Positions 1 through 6,533 of a DNA stretch of 25,918 nucleotides are shown here, piece by piece (position 1 is the stretch's first letter; the number at the start of each line of letters is the position of its first letter). The stretch is from a virus. The stretch is taken from positions 1 to 25,918 of the IMG/VR virus record IMGVR_UViG_3300044695_002247; one strand, given 5' to 3'. Under the pieces are notes generated by a model that saw nothing but the letters and a program-made list of their open reading frames with translations, was not told the origin of the DNA and searched no databases. The translations under genes and the position numbers were made by a program.

Positions 1-1
1 C

Positions 2-97
2 AGGTTTGGCTGGGTTCCGCCCAGCGCAACGATGACCCCGCCGCCCCCGGAGAAGATCCCTGATGCAGGGTGGGAGCCGATGCGGAGGGTGAAATGA
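2..97 (+). CDS. C-terminal end of an unidentified protein (partial)
   Basis: A reading frame is open from the left edge and ends with TGA at 95-97, giving about 31 residues, Pro-rich in the middle and ending in MRRVK. Its stop overlaps the ATG of the next gene in an ATGA arrangement, the same junction used repeatedly downstream, which is the main reason to believe it is the tail of a real gene. A short hairpin-forming inverted repeat (9-14 with 20-25) lies inside it. No family can be assigned from so little sequence. Confidence 0.55.
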   Translation, partial: RFGWVPPSATMTPPPPEKIPDAGWEPMRRVK

Positions 98-303
98 TTG
101 ACGACGATGACACGCAGGTGTACCGATCCGAGCTAGAGGCCGCAGTCAAGGCGGCGATTGAAGCCGAGCAGATGGCTGTGCTTCAAACAATCGAAGAGTT
201 TATGGGCAGTGAGCAAGAGCGCCATCCCATGTTTTCCGACGGTTACGACTACGCGCTGAGCCACATCCAGCAGTTCGTTAAGGGGAGGGGAGAGAAGACA
301 TGA
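94..303 (+). CDS. small acidic hypothetical protein
   Basis: This encodes 69 residues starting MIDDDDTQVYRSE. I prefer the ATG at 94 over the in-frame GTG at 70 because GGAGGG at 84-89 sits just upstream and because the ATG overlaps the preceding stop (ATGA). The N-terminus is acidic and the rest is predicted mostly helical (an EAAVKAAIEAEQ stretch). I recognise no domain or catalytic motif. It is the first complete member of a chain of small early genes, each apparently translationally coupled to the next. Its own stop overlaps the next ATG at 300. Confidence 0.7.
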   Translation: MIDDDDTQVYRSELEAAVKAAIEAEQMAVLQTIEEFMGSEQERHPMFSDGYDYALSHIQQFVKGRGEKT

Positions 304-494
304 ATCACCCAACAGCACAAACCGTTTCATGCCTCGGCGCGTTTGATACGTGGCAAGAAGCCGAGAAGCACCGAAAAACATTGCAGCATCCGGACAAGTA
401 CGGGCTGCTTTGTTTGTGGAAGGACGCACACAAAGAACTTTGGGCGGCTGCACCGCTAACTGTGCTGGACGCTTTTATGGAGGAGAAGCAATGA
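300..494 (+). CDS. small hypothetical protein
   Basis: This encodes 64 residues. The ATG at 300 overlaps the upstream TGA (301-303), and a GGGGAGGGGAGAAG stretch just before it supplies a strong Shine-Dalgarno sequence. The product has two Cys residues without a paired zinc-ribbon pattern, and a Trp/His-rich middle (DTWQEAEKHRK, CLWKDAHKELW). No family is recognised. It resembles the many small host-takeover or accessory proteins phages carry ahead of their replication genes, but that is a guess from position only. Confidence 0.7.
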   Translation: MNHPTAQTVSCLGAFDTWQEAEKHRKTLQHPDKYGLLCLWKDAHKELWAAAPLTVLDAFMEEKQ

Positions 495-694
495 GAGGGC
501 AAGGATTCAGAAATGTTGTTGCTGAAAATATAAAAGCTCTTGCATCACTTTCGAATGCGCAACACAACATGAGCGTCAGGAAACGCATGTGTTGGAAGTG
601 TCAAAAAGACAAATCCACGAAGGGCGGGCACATAAAAACATTTGCAGGGGGCCACATGAAATTTATTTGTAGAGAATGCAAGGAGCAGAAATGA
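491..694 (+). CDS. small zinc-ribbon-like protein
   Basis: This encodes 67 residues from the ATG at 491, which overlaps the previous stop (ATGA) and is preceded by GGAGAAG at 482-488. The frame is open further upstream to 350, but the coupled start is preferred. The C-terminal half has two CxxC pairs (CWKC and CREC) separated by about 25 residues rich in Lys, Gly and His, a plausible four-cysteine zinc ribbon. The basic character fits a nucleic-acid-binding or protein-docking miniprotein. The exact function is unknown. Confidence 0.75.
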   Translation: MRGQGFRNVVAENIKALASLSNAQHNMSVRKRMCWKCQKDKSTKGGHIKTFAGGHMKFICRECKEQK

Positions 695-867
695 CCCTAG
701 CCATCATCATCTTTCTGTTAGCCACCGCAGTCCTGATGCTTGTCACGATCCCGTTCGTGATGATGATCTTGGAGATTGACGAAAACTTCTGGGTGAACGT
801 CCGCTTTTGGGCGGTGGTTGCAGCATCATGGGCTGTTGTTTGGTTTGCGGTGAGTTATGGGGCCTAA
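691..867 (+). CDS. small membrane protein with two transmembrane segments
   Basis: This encodes 58 residues from the ATG at 691, which overlaps the previous stop and follows AGGAG at 681-685. The N-terminus is a hydrophobic stretch (LAIIIFLLATAVLMLVTIP and on). A short polar turn (LEIDENFW) follows, then a second hydrophobic stretch (WAVVAASWAVVWFAVSYG). It is therefore a likely two-span inner-membrane protein. Candidate roles by position include superinfection exclusion or modulation of host membranes. It lies among early genes and has no lysis partner nearby, so calling it a holin would not be justified. Confidence 0.75.
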   Translation: MTLAIIIFLLATAVLMLVTIPFVMMILEIDENFWVNVRFWAVVAASWAVVWFAVSYGA

Positions 868-1096
868 ACAAAAACTCATCCGCGAAACCCTGCGTGCCAA
901 TCCCGAAGGAATGACCGTGTTGCAACTGGCCGGGCTTGCCGCTACAGGCACATCGCACGTCCATCGGATGCTCCACAAATTTCCCGACGCATACATCGAC
1001 AGATGGATCAAGAGCGGCAATTTTGTGACGGCCGTATGGTGCGTAGTCATCCCGCCCCCGCACTGCCCCAGACCTACAAGCCAGAGAAACAAATGA
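857..1096 (+). CDS. small winged-helix/HTH-like protein
   Basis: This encodes 79 residues from the ATG at 857, overlapping the end of the membrane protein gene by 11 nt. The first 50 residues (KLIRETLRANPEGMTVLQLA, then a short helix with TGTSHVHRML) have the pattern of a winged-helix DNA-binding domain: helix, 'PEGMT' turn, helix, recognition-type helix. The C-terminal 30 residues are irregular and Pro/Cys-containing. It may be a DNA-binding regulator of early transcription. The stop overlaps the next ATG (ATGA at 1093-1096), which supports the reading frame. Confidence 0.7.
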   Translation: MGPKQKLIRETLRANPEGMTVLQLAGLAATGTSHVHRMLHKFPDAYIDRWIKSGNFVTAVWCVVIPPPHCPRPTSQRNK

Positions 1097-1350
1097 CCAA
1101 ACGTAAATGCAAGTGCCCCCCGGACAGCCCGTTTCACTGGCGCGATAACCCTCGCCCGTCCATGTTCGCAACTGACCCCCATCTGAAAGCAGCAGCAACG
1201 CTGTCGCACAACCAGACGATGGTGGTCGAGCGTGAACGAGAGAAGGGCCGCGACATCAGCAACGTCGCAGGGCTATCTGCCAAGCAAACGGCACGCATCA
1301 TCAGCATAAGAGAGTTCAACATCTTTAGCCGAGCGGGGCAAGACCTATGA
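1093..1350 (+). CDS. small basic HTH-like hypothetical protein
   Basis: This encodes 85 residues. The frame is open upstream, but the ATG at 1093 overlapping the preceding TGA is the natural start. The N-terminus is basic with a CKC pair. The C-terminal part reads like a helix-turn-helix (EKGRDISNVAGLSAKQTARI), with 'AGLSAKQTARI' in the position of a recognition helix, as in resolvase-type or sigma-like HTHs. No specific family is recognised. Its stop overlaps the start of the NrdR-like gene by 4 nt. Confidence 0.65.
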   Translation: MTKRKCKCPPDSPFHWRDNPRPSMFATDPHLKAAATLSHNQTMVVEREREKGRDISNVAGLSAKQTARIISIREFNIFSRAGQDL

Positions 1351-1589
1351 AGTGCCCTGTATGTGGAGAAGCATCGGTAACATTGGAGACCCGACACAAT
1401 GACTACACGAACACGAGCTACCGCAGACGAGAATGCCCGAAGTTGCACCGCTTCACCACGGTGGAGTCCGTCGCAACAGTCGGAGCTAAGCGCGCACCAA
1501 AGCGGCCAGTGGTGGCCGTTCCAAAGAGCCGACGCGCAAGTGCTGACGTACCTGCACCGGCAAGCAAAAAGACCAAACAACCTAAGTGA
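1347..1589 (+). CDS. NrdR-like zinc-ribbon protein lacking the ATP-cone
   Basis: This encodes 80 residues. The first 40 resemble the N-terminal zinc ribbon of NrdR, the repressor of ribonucleotide reductase genes: MKCPVCGE, a spacer, then RRRECPKLHRFTTVE, which matches the NrdR pattern of RRRREC..C..RFTT(F/Y)E. The last metal ligand appears to be His rather than Cys (CPKLH). The ATP-cone that normally follows in NrdR (about 150 aa in total) is absent and is replaced by a basic, Ala/Pro/Lys-rich tail. It may bind DNA or compete with host NrdR. The ATG at 1347 overlaps the previous stop. Confidence 0.75.
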   Translation: MKCPVCGEASVTLETRHNDYTNTSYRRRECPKLHRFTTVESVATVGAKRAPKRPVVAVPKSRRASADVPAPASKKTKQPK

Positions 1590-1607
1590 CTACGAGGACG
1601 CACTAAT

Positions 1608-1865
1608 ATGACCAATCTTTACGACGGACTGAATGGCACCAGCGCAGACGACCTGCAAGTCAGTGGCAGCCATTACAAGGACATGCCCATCCAGCCGTGG
1701 CATGTGATGGAGGCGGTGCTCACGCACGAGGAGTTCGTGGGGTTCCTCAAGGGCAACATCATCAAGTACAGCCTGCGCGCTGGACGCAAGGACGGCAGCG
1801 ACGACGCTGGCAAGGCCCAGCACTACATGCAAAAACTGCGGGAGGTTGAGCGTGGAGGATACTGA
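1608..1865 (+). CDS. DUF3310 family protein
   Basis: This encodes 85 residues. It shows the signature of the phage DUF3310 family, often annotated as 'nucleotide kinase' on weak grounds: GSHYKDMPIQPWHVMEA near residues 20-36, then FLKGNIIKYSLRAGRKDG, then GKAQHYMQKLREVE. The His-Tyr-Lys, the QPW and the NIIKY..R.GRK blocks are the conserved points. The biochemical role of the family is not established as far as I know; it is common in the nucleotide and replication regions of phages. An 18-nt gap containing GAGGA separates it from the NrdR-like gene. Confidence 0.88.
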   Translation: MTNLYDGLNGTSADDLQVSGSHYKDMPIQPWHVMEAVLTHEEFVGFLKGNIIKYSLRAGRKDGSDDAGKAQHYMQKLREVERGGY

Positions 1866-2436
1866 TAAAGAACTTACGCATCCGGCTGCGTACAAGTACA
1901 ACGAGGAGACCGACGCCAATGTGCCGCTCAAAGATGTCCGAGAGCACTGGCGCAGAGTTATCGAGGCTGATGGTGGCTACTGCCCCTGCTGTGATCGGTG
2001 GGGCAAGATATACCGCCGGCCTTTGAATGCATCGATGGCCCGGGCGTTGGTGTGGCTGGTCAACGCGCAGCACCGGGGCGATGGCTGGGTGCATGTGCCA
2101 AGCTCGGCCCCCATGTGGTTGCTCAGAACGCAGCAGTTGCCGGCACTGTGGATGTGGAACTTGGTGGTGGGTTATAGAGAGAAGAAGTCCAAGCTCACCA
2201 CCAGCGGGCTGTGGCAGCCGACACGCCTTGGTATGTTGTTCGCTTCGGATCAGGCGTCAGTGAAGCGCTACGTCTACGTGTACAACAACGAGGTGCTGGA
2301 GACGGACGGCGAGGAGATCAGCATCCGTGATGCGCTGGGCGATAAATACAACTACGACGAGATCATGGCGAACTACGACGGCTCAGCAAAAAGCTGGGAT
2401 GACTGGACGGAGGACGGCGATGGCGATCACTCCTGA
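1852..2436 (+). CDS. conserved phage protein with CxCC motif
   Basis: This encodes 194 residues. I choose the GTG at 1852 because GGAGG (1841-1845) lies six bases upstream; a TTG at 1846 is also in frame but overlaps that site. The start lies within the end of the DUF3310 gene. The N-terminal third contains GGYCPCCDRWGKIY, a possible metal site or disulphide-prone cluster, and the middle is helical (ARALVWLVNAQ). The C-terminal part has GLWQPTRLGMLFA and a YVYVYNNEVL strand, suggesting a winged-helix-like or mixed fold. I have an impression of similar conserved phage proteins but know no function. The acidic tail (WTEDGDGD) is notable. Confidence 0.82.
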   Translation: MEDTDKELTHPAAYKYNEETDANVPLKDVREHWRRVIEADGGYCPCCDRWGKIYRRPLNASMARALVWLVNAQHRGDGWVHVPSSAPMWLLRTQQLPALWMWNLVVGYREKKSKLTTSGLWQPTRLGMLFASDQASVKRYVYVYNNEVLETDGEEISIRDALGDKYNYDEIMANYDGSAKSWDDWTEDGDGDHS

Positions 2437-2710
2437 AGGCAAGGTAAAGGCTGCGGTCAAGAAGCTGCTGGATGAGTTGCGCATCTATCACTTCTCGCCC
2501 CCCGGCATGGGGCTGGGGCGTGCGGGGATTCCGGACATCGTCTGCTGCTTCAACGGCAAGTTCCTCGGCATCGAGTGCAAGGCCGGCAAGGGCAAGACCA
2601 CAGCGCTACAGGACAGGGAGCTAGACGCGATCTGTGCCGCTGGTGGGTTCGTGTTCGTGGCGCGGGAGGACAATTTGAAAACACTGAAAGAGAGATTGCT
2701 ATGCTTATAA
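2420..2710 (+). CDS. VRR-NUC domain nuclease
   Basis: This encodes 96 residues from the ATG at 2420, six bases after GGAGG (2409-2413) and inside the tail of the previous gene. It has the VRR-NUC pattern of the PD-(D/E)XK superfamily: an N-terminal helix, a Gly-rich loop with GIPDIVCCFNG (Asp39), then FLGIECKAGKGKTT (E52-x-K54), then a Gln on a following helix (Gln64), and GGFVFVARE. Standalone VRR-NUC proteins of about 90-100 aa are common in phages and are implicated in processing branched or flap DNA. Its position directly before DNA polymerase fits replication or recombination. The catalytic set looks complete. Confidence 0.9.
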   Translation: MAITPEGKVKAAVKKLLDELRIYHFSPPGMGLGRAGIPDIVCCFNGKFLGIECKAGKGKTTALQDRELDAICAAGGFVFVAREDNLKTLKERLLCL

Positions 2711-2979
2711 CTGACACTGCGGGGCTGGAGGCCGCGCTTGCAAAGATGTCGCAAGACCAACGCGATCACCTGCGCATCGTCATCTCCGAGATCATCCAGT
2801 GCTATCTGGACGACAAGCTGCACGGCATGGTGCTGATCGGCAAGGAACCGTTCGAGCGGTTCAAGGTCATGGCCGTGAACACCAACGAGATGGATGCGGT
2901 GAGTCTGCTGGGTGCGGTGAACGAGTACGTGCAGGAGTCCGTCATGGACGACGCGCCGCCCAAGGAGCTATTTAATTGA
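2701..2979 (+). CDS. hypothetical protein preceding DNA polymerase
   Basis: This encodes 92 residues from the ATG at 2701, overlapping the VRR-NUC stop by 10 nt. The protein is predicted mostly helical and acidic at its C-terminus (SVMDDAPPKELFN). There is one Cys, no zinc pattern and no recognised motif. The gene is coupled on both sides: it starts inside the nuclease gene, and its stop shares bases with the polymerase start (TTGA at 2976-2979). It could be a polymerase accessory protein, but nothing in the sequence demonstrates this. Confidence 0.75.
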   Translation: MLITDTAGLEAALAKMSQDQRDHLRIVISEIIQCYLDDKLHGMVLIGKEPFERFKVMAVNTNEMDAVSLLGAVNEYVQESVMDDAPPKELFN

Positions 2980-4943
2980 GTAAGCCATACGACCAGATAC
3001 TGAGCATCGACTTCGAGACACGCTGGGCCAGCAAGAGCTACACGCTCTCGAAGATGACCACCGAGGAGTACATCAGAGATGAACGTTTCAAAGCATTCGG
3101 AGCTTGCGTCCATGTATATGGAAGCGACGAGCCAATTAGATGGATACGAGGAGCAGACCTTCCTGAGTTCTTTTCTGGAATCGACTGGGGACGAACCGCA
3201 GTGCTTGCCCATAACGCACAGTTCGATGTATCAATTATGGGCTGGAAGTTCGCCGTACACCCCACCTTCATCTTCGACACGCTATCAATGGCGCGAGCTT
3301 TACGCGGCGTGGAGGTTGGCAATTCCCTCGCGAAACTCGCAAGTGATTTTGGTCTTCCCGAAAAAGGGAAAGCCGTTTACTCAACGGATGGACTCAGTGA
3401 GCTGGATACTGCGATTGAGGCCGAACTTGCTGCGTACTGCCGACACGATGTCTTTCTATGTGAAGCAATATTCGAGCGGCTGGTGCGTGGATACCCTGCC
3501 AAGGAACTACGCCTGATCGACATGACGCTCAAGATGTACACCCGCCCGGTGCTGCAGCTTGATCAGAACATGTTGCTGGACGCCATTGAAGAAGAAAAGG
3601 AAACCCGTGAAGGACTATTACAGAGGCTCAACTTGGATGAAGCTGTTTTGGCGTCGAACCCGCAGTTTGCGAAAGCACTCGAAGCGCTTGGTGTCGAGCC
3701 GCCTACGAAGATTAGCAAGACGACTGGCAAGCGTACGCTTGCCCTTGCGAAAAATGATGCGCTCTTTCAAGCCCTCCTCCACGGGAGCAACGAAGAGGTT
3801 GCCGCGCTCTGTGAAGCACGCCTCAAGGTTAAGTCCACGACGGAGCGCACGCGTGCGCAGAGGTTCCTAGAAATCTCCCAGCGTGGGGCACTGCCTGTAC
3901 CGCTTTCCTACTACGGGGCATCGACCGGGCGATGGACAGCCAGCAAGGGCAGCGCCATCAACATGCAAAACCTCAAGCGCGGCAGCTTCCTGCGCAAGGC
4001 GATCATGGCCCCCGATGGCTATCAGTTGGCGGTGGGTGACCTCTCGCAGATCGAGCCGCGTGTGCTGGCGTGGCTGGCTGACTATGTGGAACTGCTGGAC
4101 ATCTTCCGTGCAGGCGGTGATCCCTACGCCCAGTTCGGCGCGCAGATGTTCAACCTCCCGGGCATGACCAAGGACAGCCATCCAGTGGAGCGCCAGTCTG
4201 CCAAGTCTGCCCTGCTGGGCGCTGGCTACGGGCTGGGGTGGGCATCGTTTGCGCAGCAGCTTCTGGTTGGCTTCCTCGGGGCACCCCCGCTGCGCTACAC
4301 CAAGGCCGACGCCAAGAAGCTGGGCGTGACGGCGGACGCCATTCAGGCATTCGTGAACAACGAGGACTACGTCGCCCGGATGATGGAGATTCCCCACATC
4401 TGTACGAACGAGGAACTGCTTGTGCACTGCATCACAGCCAAGGCCATCATCGACAAATACCGGGCGGCGGCGTGGCCGGTCAAGACCTTCTGGAGCCTGA
4501 TGGAGGAGCTGCTGGTGCGCTGTCTTGCCGGGGGCGAAGAGATCGTGTATAAATGTCTCACCTTCAAAAAGGAGGAGATCGTACTGCCCAACGGCATGCG
4601 CATCCTGTATCCCAATCTGCGTCAAGAGAAGGATGAGAAGGGCGGAAAGCGGTGGGTGTATGGGCCGGAGGCCACGCCCCTGTACGGTGGGAAGATCACG
4701 AACAACGTGGTGCAGGGCACTGCGCGGATTGTGATGACGGACGGGATGCTACGGGTGAACAAACGTTACCCCGTGGTGGGAACGGTGCATGACGAGCTGA
4801 TTGCTGTCGTGCCCGACGATGAGGTTGCTGACGCTAAGACTTGGGTCTTGGCGCAGATGACTATGGAGCCGAGTTACTTGCCGGGGCTACCTCTGGCCGC
4901 TGACGGTGGTGTTCACCGTCGATATGGATTGGCGAAGAACTGA
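2976..4943 (+). CDS. polA: family A DNA polymerase with 3'-5' exonuclease
   Basis: A 655-aa replicative polymerase. The TTG start is supported by AAGGAG at 2962-2967 and the TTGA overlap with the previous stop; later ATGs would cut off exonuclease motif I. The exonuclease domain has ExoI DFE (D12, E14), ExoII HNAQFD and ExoIII Y-x3-D in YCRHD. Polymerase motifs are A, GDLSQIEPR (D355); B, R406/K410/L414/Y418 in RQSAKSALLGAGYG; and C, VHDE (D606). There is no 5'-3' exonuclease domain, as expected for phage enzymes. The residue aligned with E. coli Phe762 is Leu414, a substitution discussed in the viral-ecology literature for family A polymerases. All catalytic carboxylates are present, so the enzyme should be active on primed templates made by the downstream primase-helicase. 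Confidence 0.97.
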   Translation: MSKPYDQILSIDFETRWASKSYTLSKMTTEEYIRDERFKAFGACVHVYGSDEPIRWIRGADLPEFFSGIDWGRTAVLAHNAQFDVSIMGWKFAVHPTFIFDTLSMARALRGVEVGNSLAKLASDFGLPEKGKAVYSTDGLSELDTAIEAELAAYCRHDVFLCEAIFERLVRGYPAKELRLIDMTLKMYTRPVLQLDQNMLLDAIEEEKETREGLLQRLNLDEAVLASNPQFAKALEALGVEPPTKISKTTGKRTLALAKNDALFQALLHGSNEEVAALCEARLKVKSTTERTRAQRFLEISQRGALPVPLSYYGASTGRWTASKGSAINMQNLKRGSFLRKAIMAPDGYQLAVGDLSQIEPRVLAWLADYVELLDIFRAGGDPYAQFGAQMFNLPGMTKDSHPVERQSAKSALLGAGYGLGWASFAQQLLVGFLGAPPLRYTKADAKKLGVTADAIQAFVNNEDYVARMMEIPHICTNEELLVHCITAKAIIDKYRAAAWPVKTFWSLMEELLVRCLAGGEEIVYKCLTFKKEEIVLPNGMRILYPNLRQEKDEKGGKRWVYGPEATPLYGGKITNNVVQGTARIVMTDGMLRVNKRYPVVGTVHDELIAVVPDDEVADAKTWVLAQMTMEPSYLPGLPLAADGGVHRRYGLAKN

Positions 4944-5122
4944 TGAAAGAAGATGTATTGATCGACTACGCCACGCCGCTGATGAATGTGGAGCGGTTGG
5001 CAAAGGAAGTGCACGACGCATGTCTGCACAGGACGCTGAGTGAAGCCGAAGAGAAAGCGCTGGGGCTGGTCACCGAGGCCCGCCTTCTAGTTCAGACTCT
5101 GCGGCACATGCAAAACAAATAA
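4943..5122 (+). CDS. small hypothetical protein after polymerase
   Basis: This encodes 59 residues from the ATG at 4943, which overlaps the polymerase stop in a TGATG arrangement, and ends with TAA at 5120-5122. The sequence starts MKEDVLIDYATPLMN and is predicted almost wholly helical, with a charged segment (TLSEAEEKALGL) that could form a short coiled coil. No motif is recognised. It fills the gap between polymerase and zincin genes exactly and has codon-like composition, so I consider it real. Its stop forms part of a repeated leader element that precedes the next gene. Confidence 0.7.
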   Translation: MKEDVLIDYATPLMNVERLAKEVHDACLHRTLSEAEEKALGLVTEARLLVQTLRHMQNK

Positions 5123-5135
5123 ACAGGAGAAGCAG
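5115..5135 (+). promoter_or_regulatory. repeated leader element, copy A
   Basis: ACAAATAA followed after 3 nt by GGAGAAGCAG and then the ATG of the zincin gene. The same arrangement (ACAAATAA, 3-5 nt, GGAGAAGCAA, start) occurs before the helicase (6526-6548) and the coiled-coil gene (8151-8171). Here and in copy B the TAA also serves as the stop of the upstream gene. GGAGAAG is the ribosome-binding site; the conserved upstream half is not needed for that role. Confidence 0.5.
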
Positions 5136-5444
5136 ATGGACTTGAAACTACCCAAGAAAGTAAAGGTTGGCGACCGTTGGTACTCGGTGGAGATCGTCGA
5201 GACGATGGAGCGCAGGGCAACGATGGGCTACGTGTATTACGGCACGGGAAAGATTGAGGTTGCCACCAAGAGCAACGTGACCCAGAAAGCATATTCCAAC
5301 GACGAGGTGAGCGATACGTTCTGGCACGAGCTGACTCACGCAATCCTGTACGACATGGGGCACAGCCTGTACAAGGACGAGAAGTTCGTGACCCGGTTTG
5401 CTAACCGCCTAGCCAAGGCAATCAACACAGCAAAGTTCAAATGA
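5136..5444 (+). CDS. small zincin metallopeptidase-like protein (HExxH)
   Basis: This encodes 102 residues. The motif FWHELTHAILYDMG places H64, E65 and H68 as a canonical HExxH zinc site, with Glu82 in the following helix (DEKFVTRFANRL) as a plausible third ligand. The preceding strand with Tyr-rich YVYYGTGKIEVA and the acidic NDEVSDTF resemble minimal ImmA/IrrE- or SprT-like phage peptidases. Substrate is unknown; ImmA/IrrE relatives cleave repressors, while SprT-like proteins act on DNA-protein crosslinks. The small size leaves room only for the core catalytic fold. The gene sits between polymerase and nuclease genes. The ATG at 5136 follows AGGAGAAG. Confidence 0.82.
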   Translation: MDLKLPKKVKVGDRWYSVEIVETMERRATMGYVYYGTGKIEVATKSNVTQKAYSNDEVSDTFWHELTHAILYDMGHSLYKDEKFVTRFANRLAKAINTAKFK

Positions 5445-5626
5445 GTGAAGCCTTTGAGAGAGCGCGAGAAGAACTCGCCAAACTACCAACACCCAACATC
5501 GAGGACTTCATCGCCCACGCGAAGGAGAACTTCGTTGAACTGGCGCTGATGTATGGCGACGGATTCGTTGTGCATGCGGTCAACATCGCGGAGCTTTTGC
5601 TAGAGACACAAAAGGACACCCAGTGA
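5441..5626 (+). CDS. small helical hypothetical protein
   Basis: This encodes 61 residues from the ATG at 5441, overlapping the zincin stop (ATGA). It is acidic and predicted helical (AFERAREELAKL; then IEDFIAHAKENFVELALM). No motif is recognised. Its stop overlaps the GTG start of the PD-(D/E)XK nuclease (GTGA at 5623-5626), so it is probably co-translated with both neighbours and might be a small partner of one of them. That partnership is inference from gene order only. Confidence 0.7.
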   Translation: MSEAFERAREELAKLPTPNIEDFIAHAKENFVELALMYGDGFVVHAVNIAELLLETQKDTQ

Positions 5627-6288
5627 AAAAACCAGCATGGTCACACAGCAGCCTGAAAGACTTCGAGGGCTGTGCCCGCAGATACCACGAGGTCAAGGTC
5701 TTGAAAAAGTACCCCTTCCAAGAGACAGAGGCGACGCGCTACGGCAATCAGGTACACGAGGCATTGGAACTCTACATAAAAGAAAACAAACCGCTCCCGC
5801 CTGAGTACGCGCAATTCAAGGATGTTGCTGACGCCATGCTAGGTAAGTCAGGACGCAAGCTGGCCGAGTACGAGATGGCTTTGACGGCGGACTTGAAACC
5901 GTGTGACTGGAAGTCCTCCGACGTGTGGGTGCGCGGCATTGCCGACATCCTGATTATTGATGACGAGAACCTGACCGCATGGGTGGGCGACTGGAAGACG
6001 GGCAACGACAAGTACCCTGACCGGGATCAGCTTGTGCTCATGTCGCTGATGGTGTTCGAGCACTTCCCCCATATCCGCAAGGTCAACAGCGCTCTTCTCT
6101 TCATCGTCAAAAACAGCATGGTCAAGATGTCCATGATGCGTGATCAGAAGGACGACTACTGGTGGAAGTATCGTGAGCGTACGGCGCGCCTCGAAGCGTG
6201 CTTTGAGAATGACGTGTGGAACCCCACACAAACCCCGCTGTGCGGCTGGTGCCAAGTCACCGGCTGCGAGTTCAACCCGAAACATTAG
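5623..6288 (+). CDS. Cas4/RecB-like PD-(D/E)XK nuclease with probable Fe-S cluster
   Basis: A 221-aa nuclease of the PDDEXK_1 (RecB/Cas4) type. Visible motifs: SHSSLKDFEGCARRYH at the N-terminus; GNQVHEALE (His45); RGIADILI (Asp108); VGDWKTG (D123, K125); and QLVLM (Gln136). Cysteines C17, C207, C210 and C215 form the C...CxxC...C arrangement typical of iron-sulphur-anchored nucleases such as Cas4 and AddB. The GTG start overlaps the previous stop. The family resects DNA ends; here it probably works in replication-coupled recombination with the SNF2-type helicase and SSB-like protein. No CRISPR genes are present, so Cas4 is a structural comparison only. Confidence 0.92.
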   Translation: MKKPAWSHSSLKDFEGCARRYHEVKVLKKYPFQETEATRYGNQVHEALELYIKENKPLPPEYAQFKDVADAMLGKSGRKLAEYEMALTADLKPCDWKSSDVWVRGIADILIIDDENLTAWVGDWKTGNDKYPDRDQLVLMSLMVFEHFPHIRKVNSALLFIVKNSMVKMSMMRDQKDDYWWKYRERTARLEACFENDVWNPTQTPLCGWCQVTGCEFNPKH

Positions 6289-6296
6289 GAGCGACT

Positions 6297-6533
6297 ATGA
6301 CCCAGACCAACGGCAAGCGTGACTACAAACACGCATACGAACTGCAAAAGAAATCGGGCGAAACCGAAGATCAGATTGAACGTCAGAGGGCACGCCGCCT
6401 GTACGACAAGAAGCGGATTGACCGCGCAGGCAAAGACATCGATCACAAGGTGCCGCTTCGCAAAGGTGGTAAGACAACGCCCGGTAACCTGCGACTGAGA
6501 AATAGAAGCGCCAACCAAGGCGACAACAAATAA
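6297..6533 (+). CDS. small HNH endonuclease
   Basis: This encodes 78 residues. I choose the ATG at 6297, preceded by AGGAGC, over the upstream in-frame ATG at 6216 that would lie deep in the nuclease gene. The C-terminal half has the HNH core: GKDIDHKVPLRKGGKTTPGN, followed by LRLRNRSANQGDN. The DH pair, the GG turn, the N-L-R and the final N-x-x-x-N are the expected positions. The N-terminal half is a basic helix (QIERQRARRLYDKKR). There is no CxxC zinc-binding pair. Small HNH proteins like this occur as homing-type or DNA-processing nucleases in phages. Confidence 0.88.
   Translation: MTQTNGKRDYKHAYELQKKSGETEDQIERQRARRLYDKKRIDRAGKDIDHKVPLRKGGKTTPGNLRLRNRSANQGDNK

Noticed and set aside
9-25. 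Small hairpin GCTGGG/CCCAGC at the left edge
   Set aside because: It is 6 bp only, inside an open frame with no T-run; it is easily explained by coding sequence.
1399-1611. 70-codon plus-strand ORF overlapping the NrdR-like gene
   Set aside because: It is an alternative frame of the zinc-ribbon gene, with no coupled start and no motif.
5623-6288. Cas4 as evidence for a CRISPR system
   Set aside because: No repeats of CRISPR type or other cas genes are in the window; standalone Cas4-like nucleases are common in phage replication modules.
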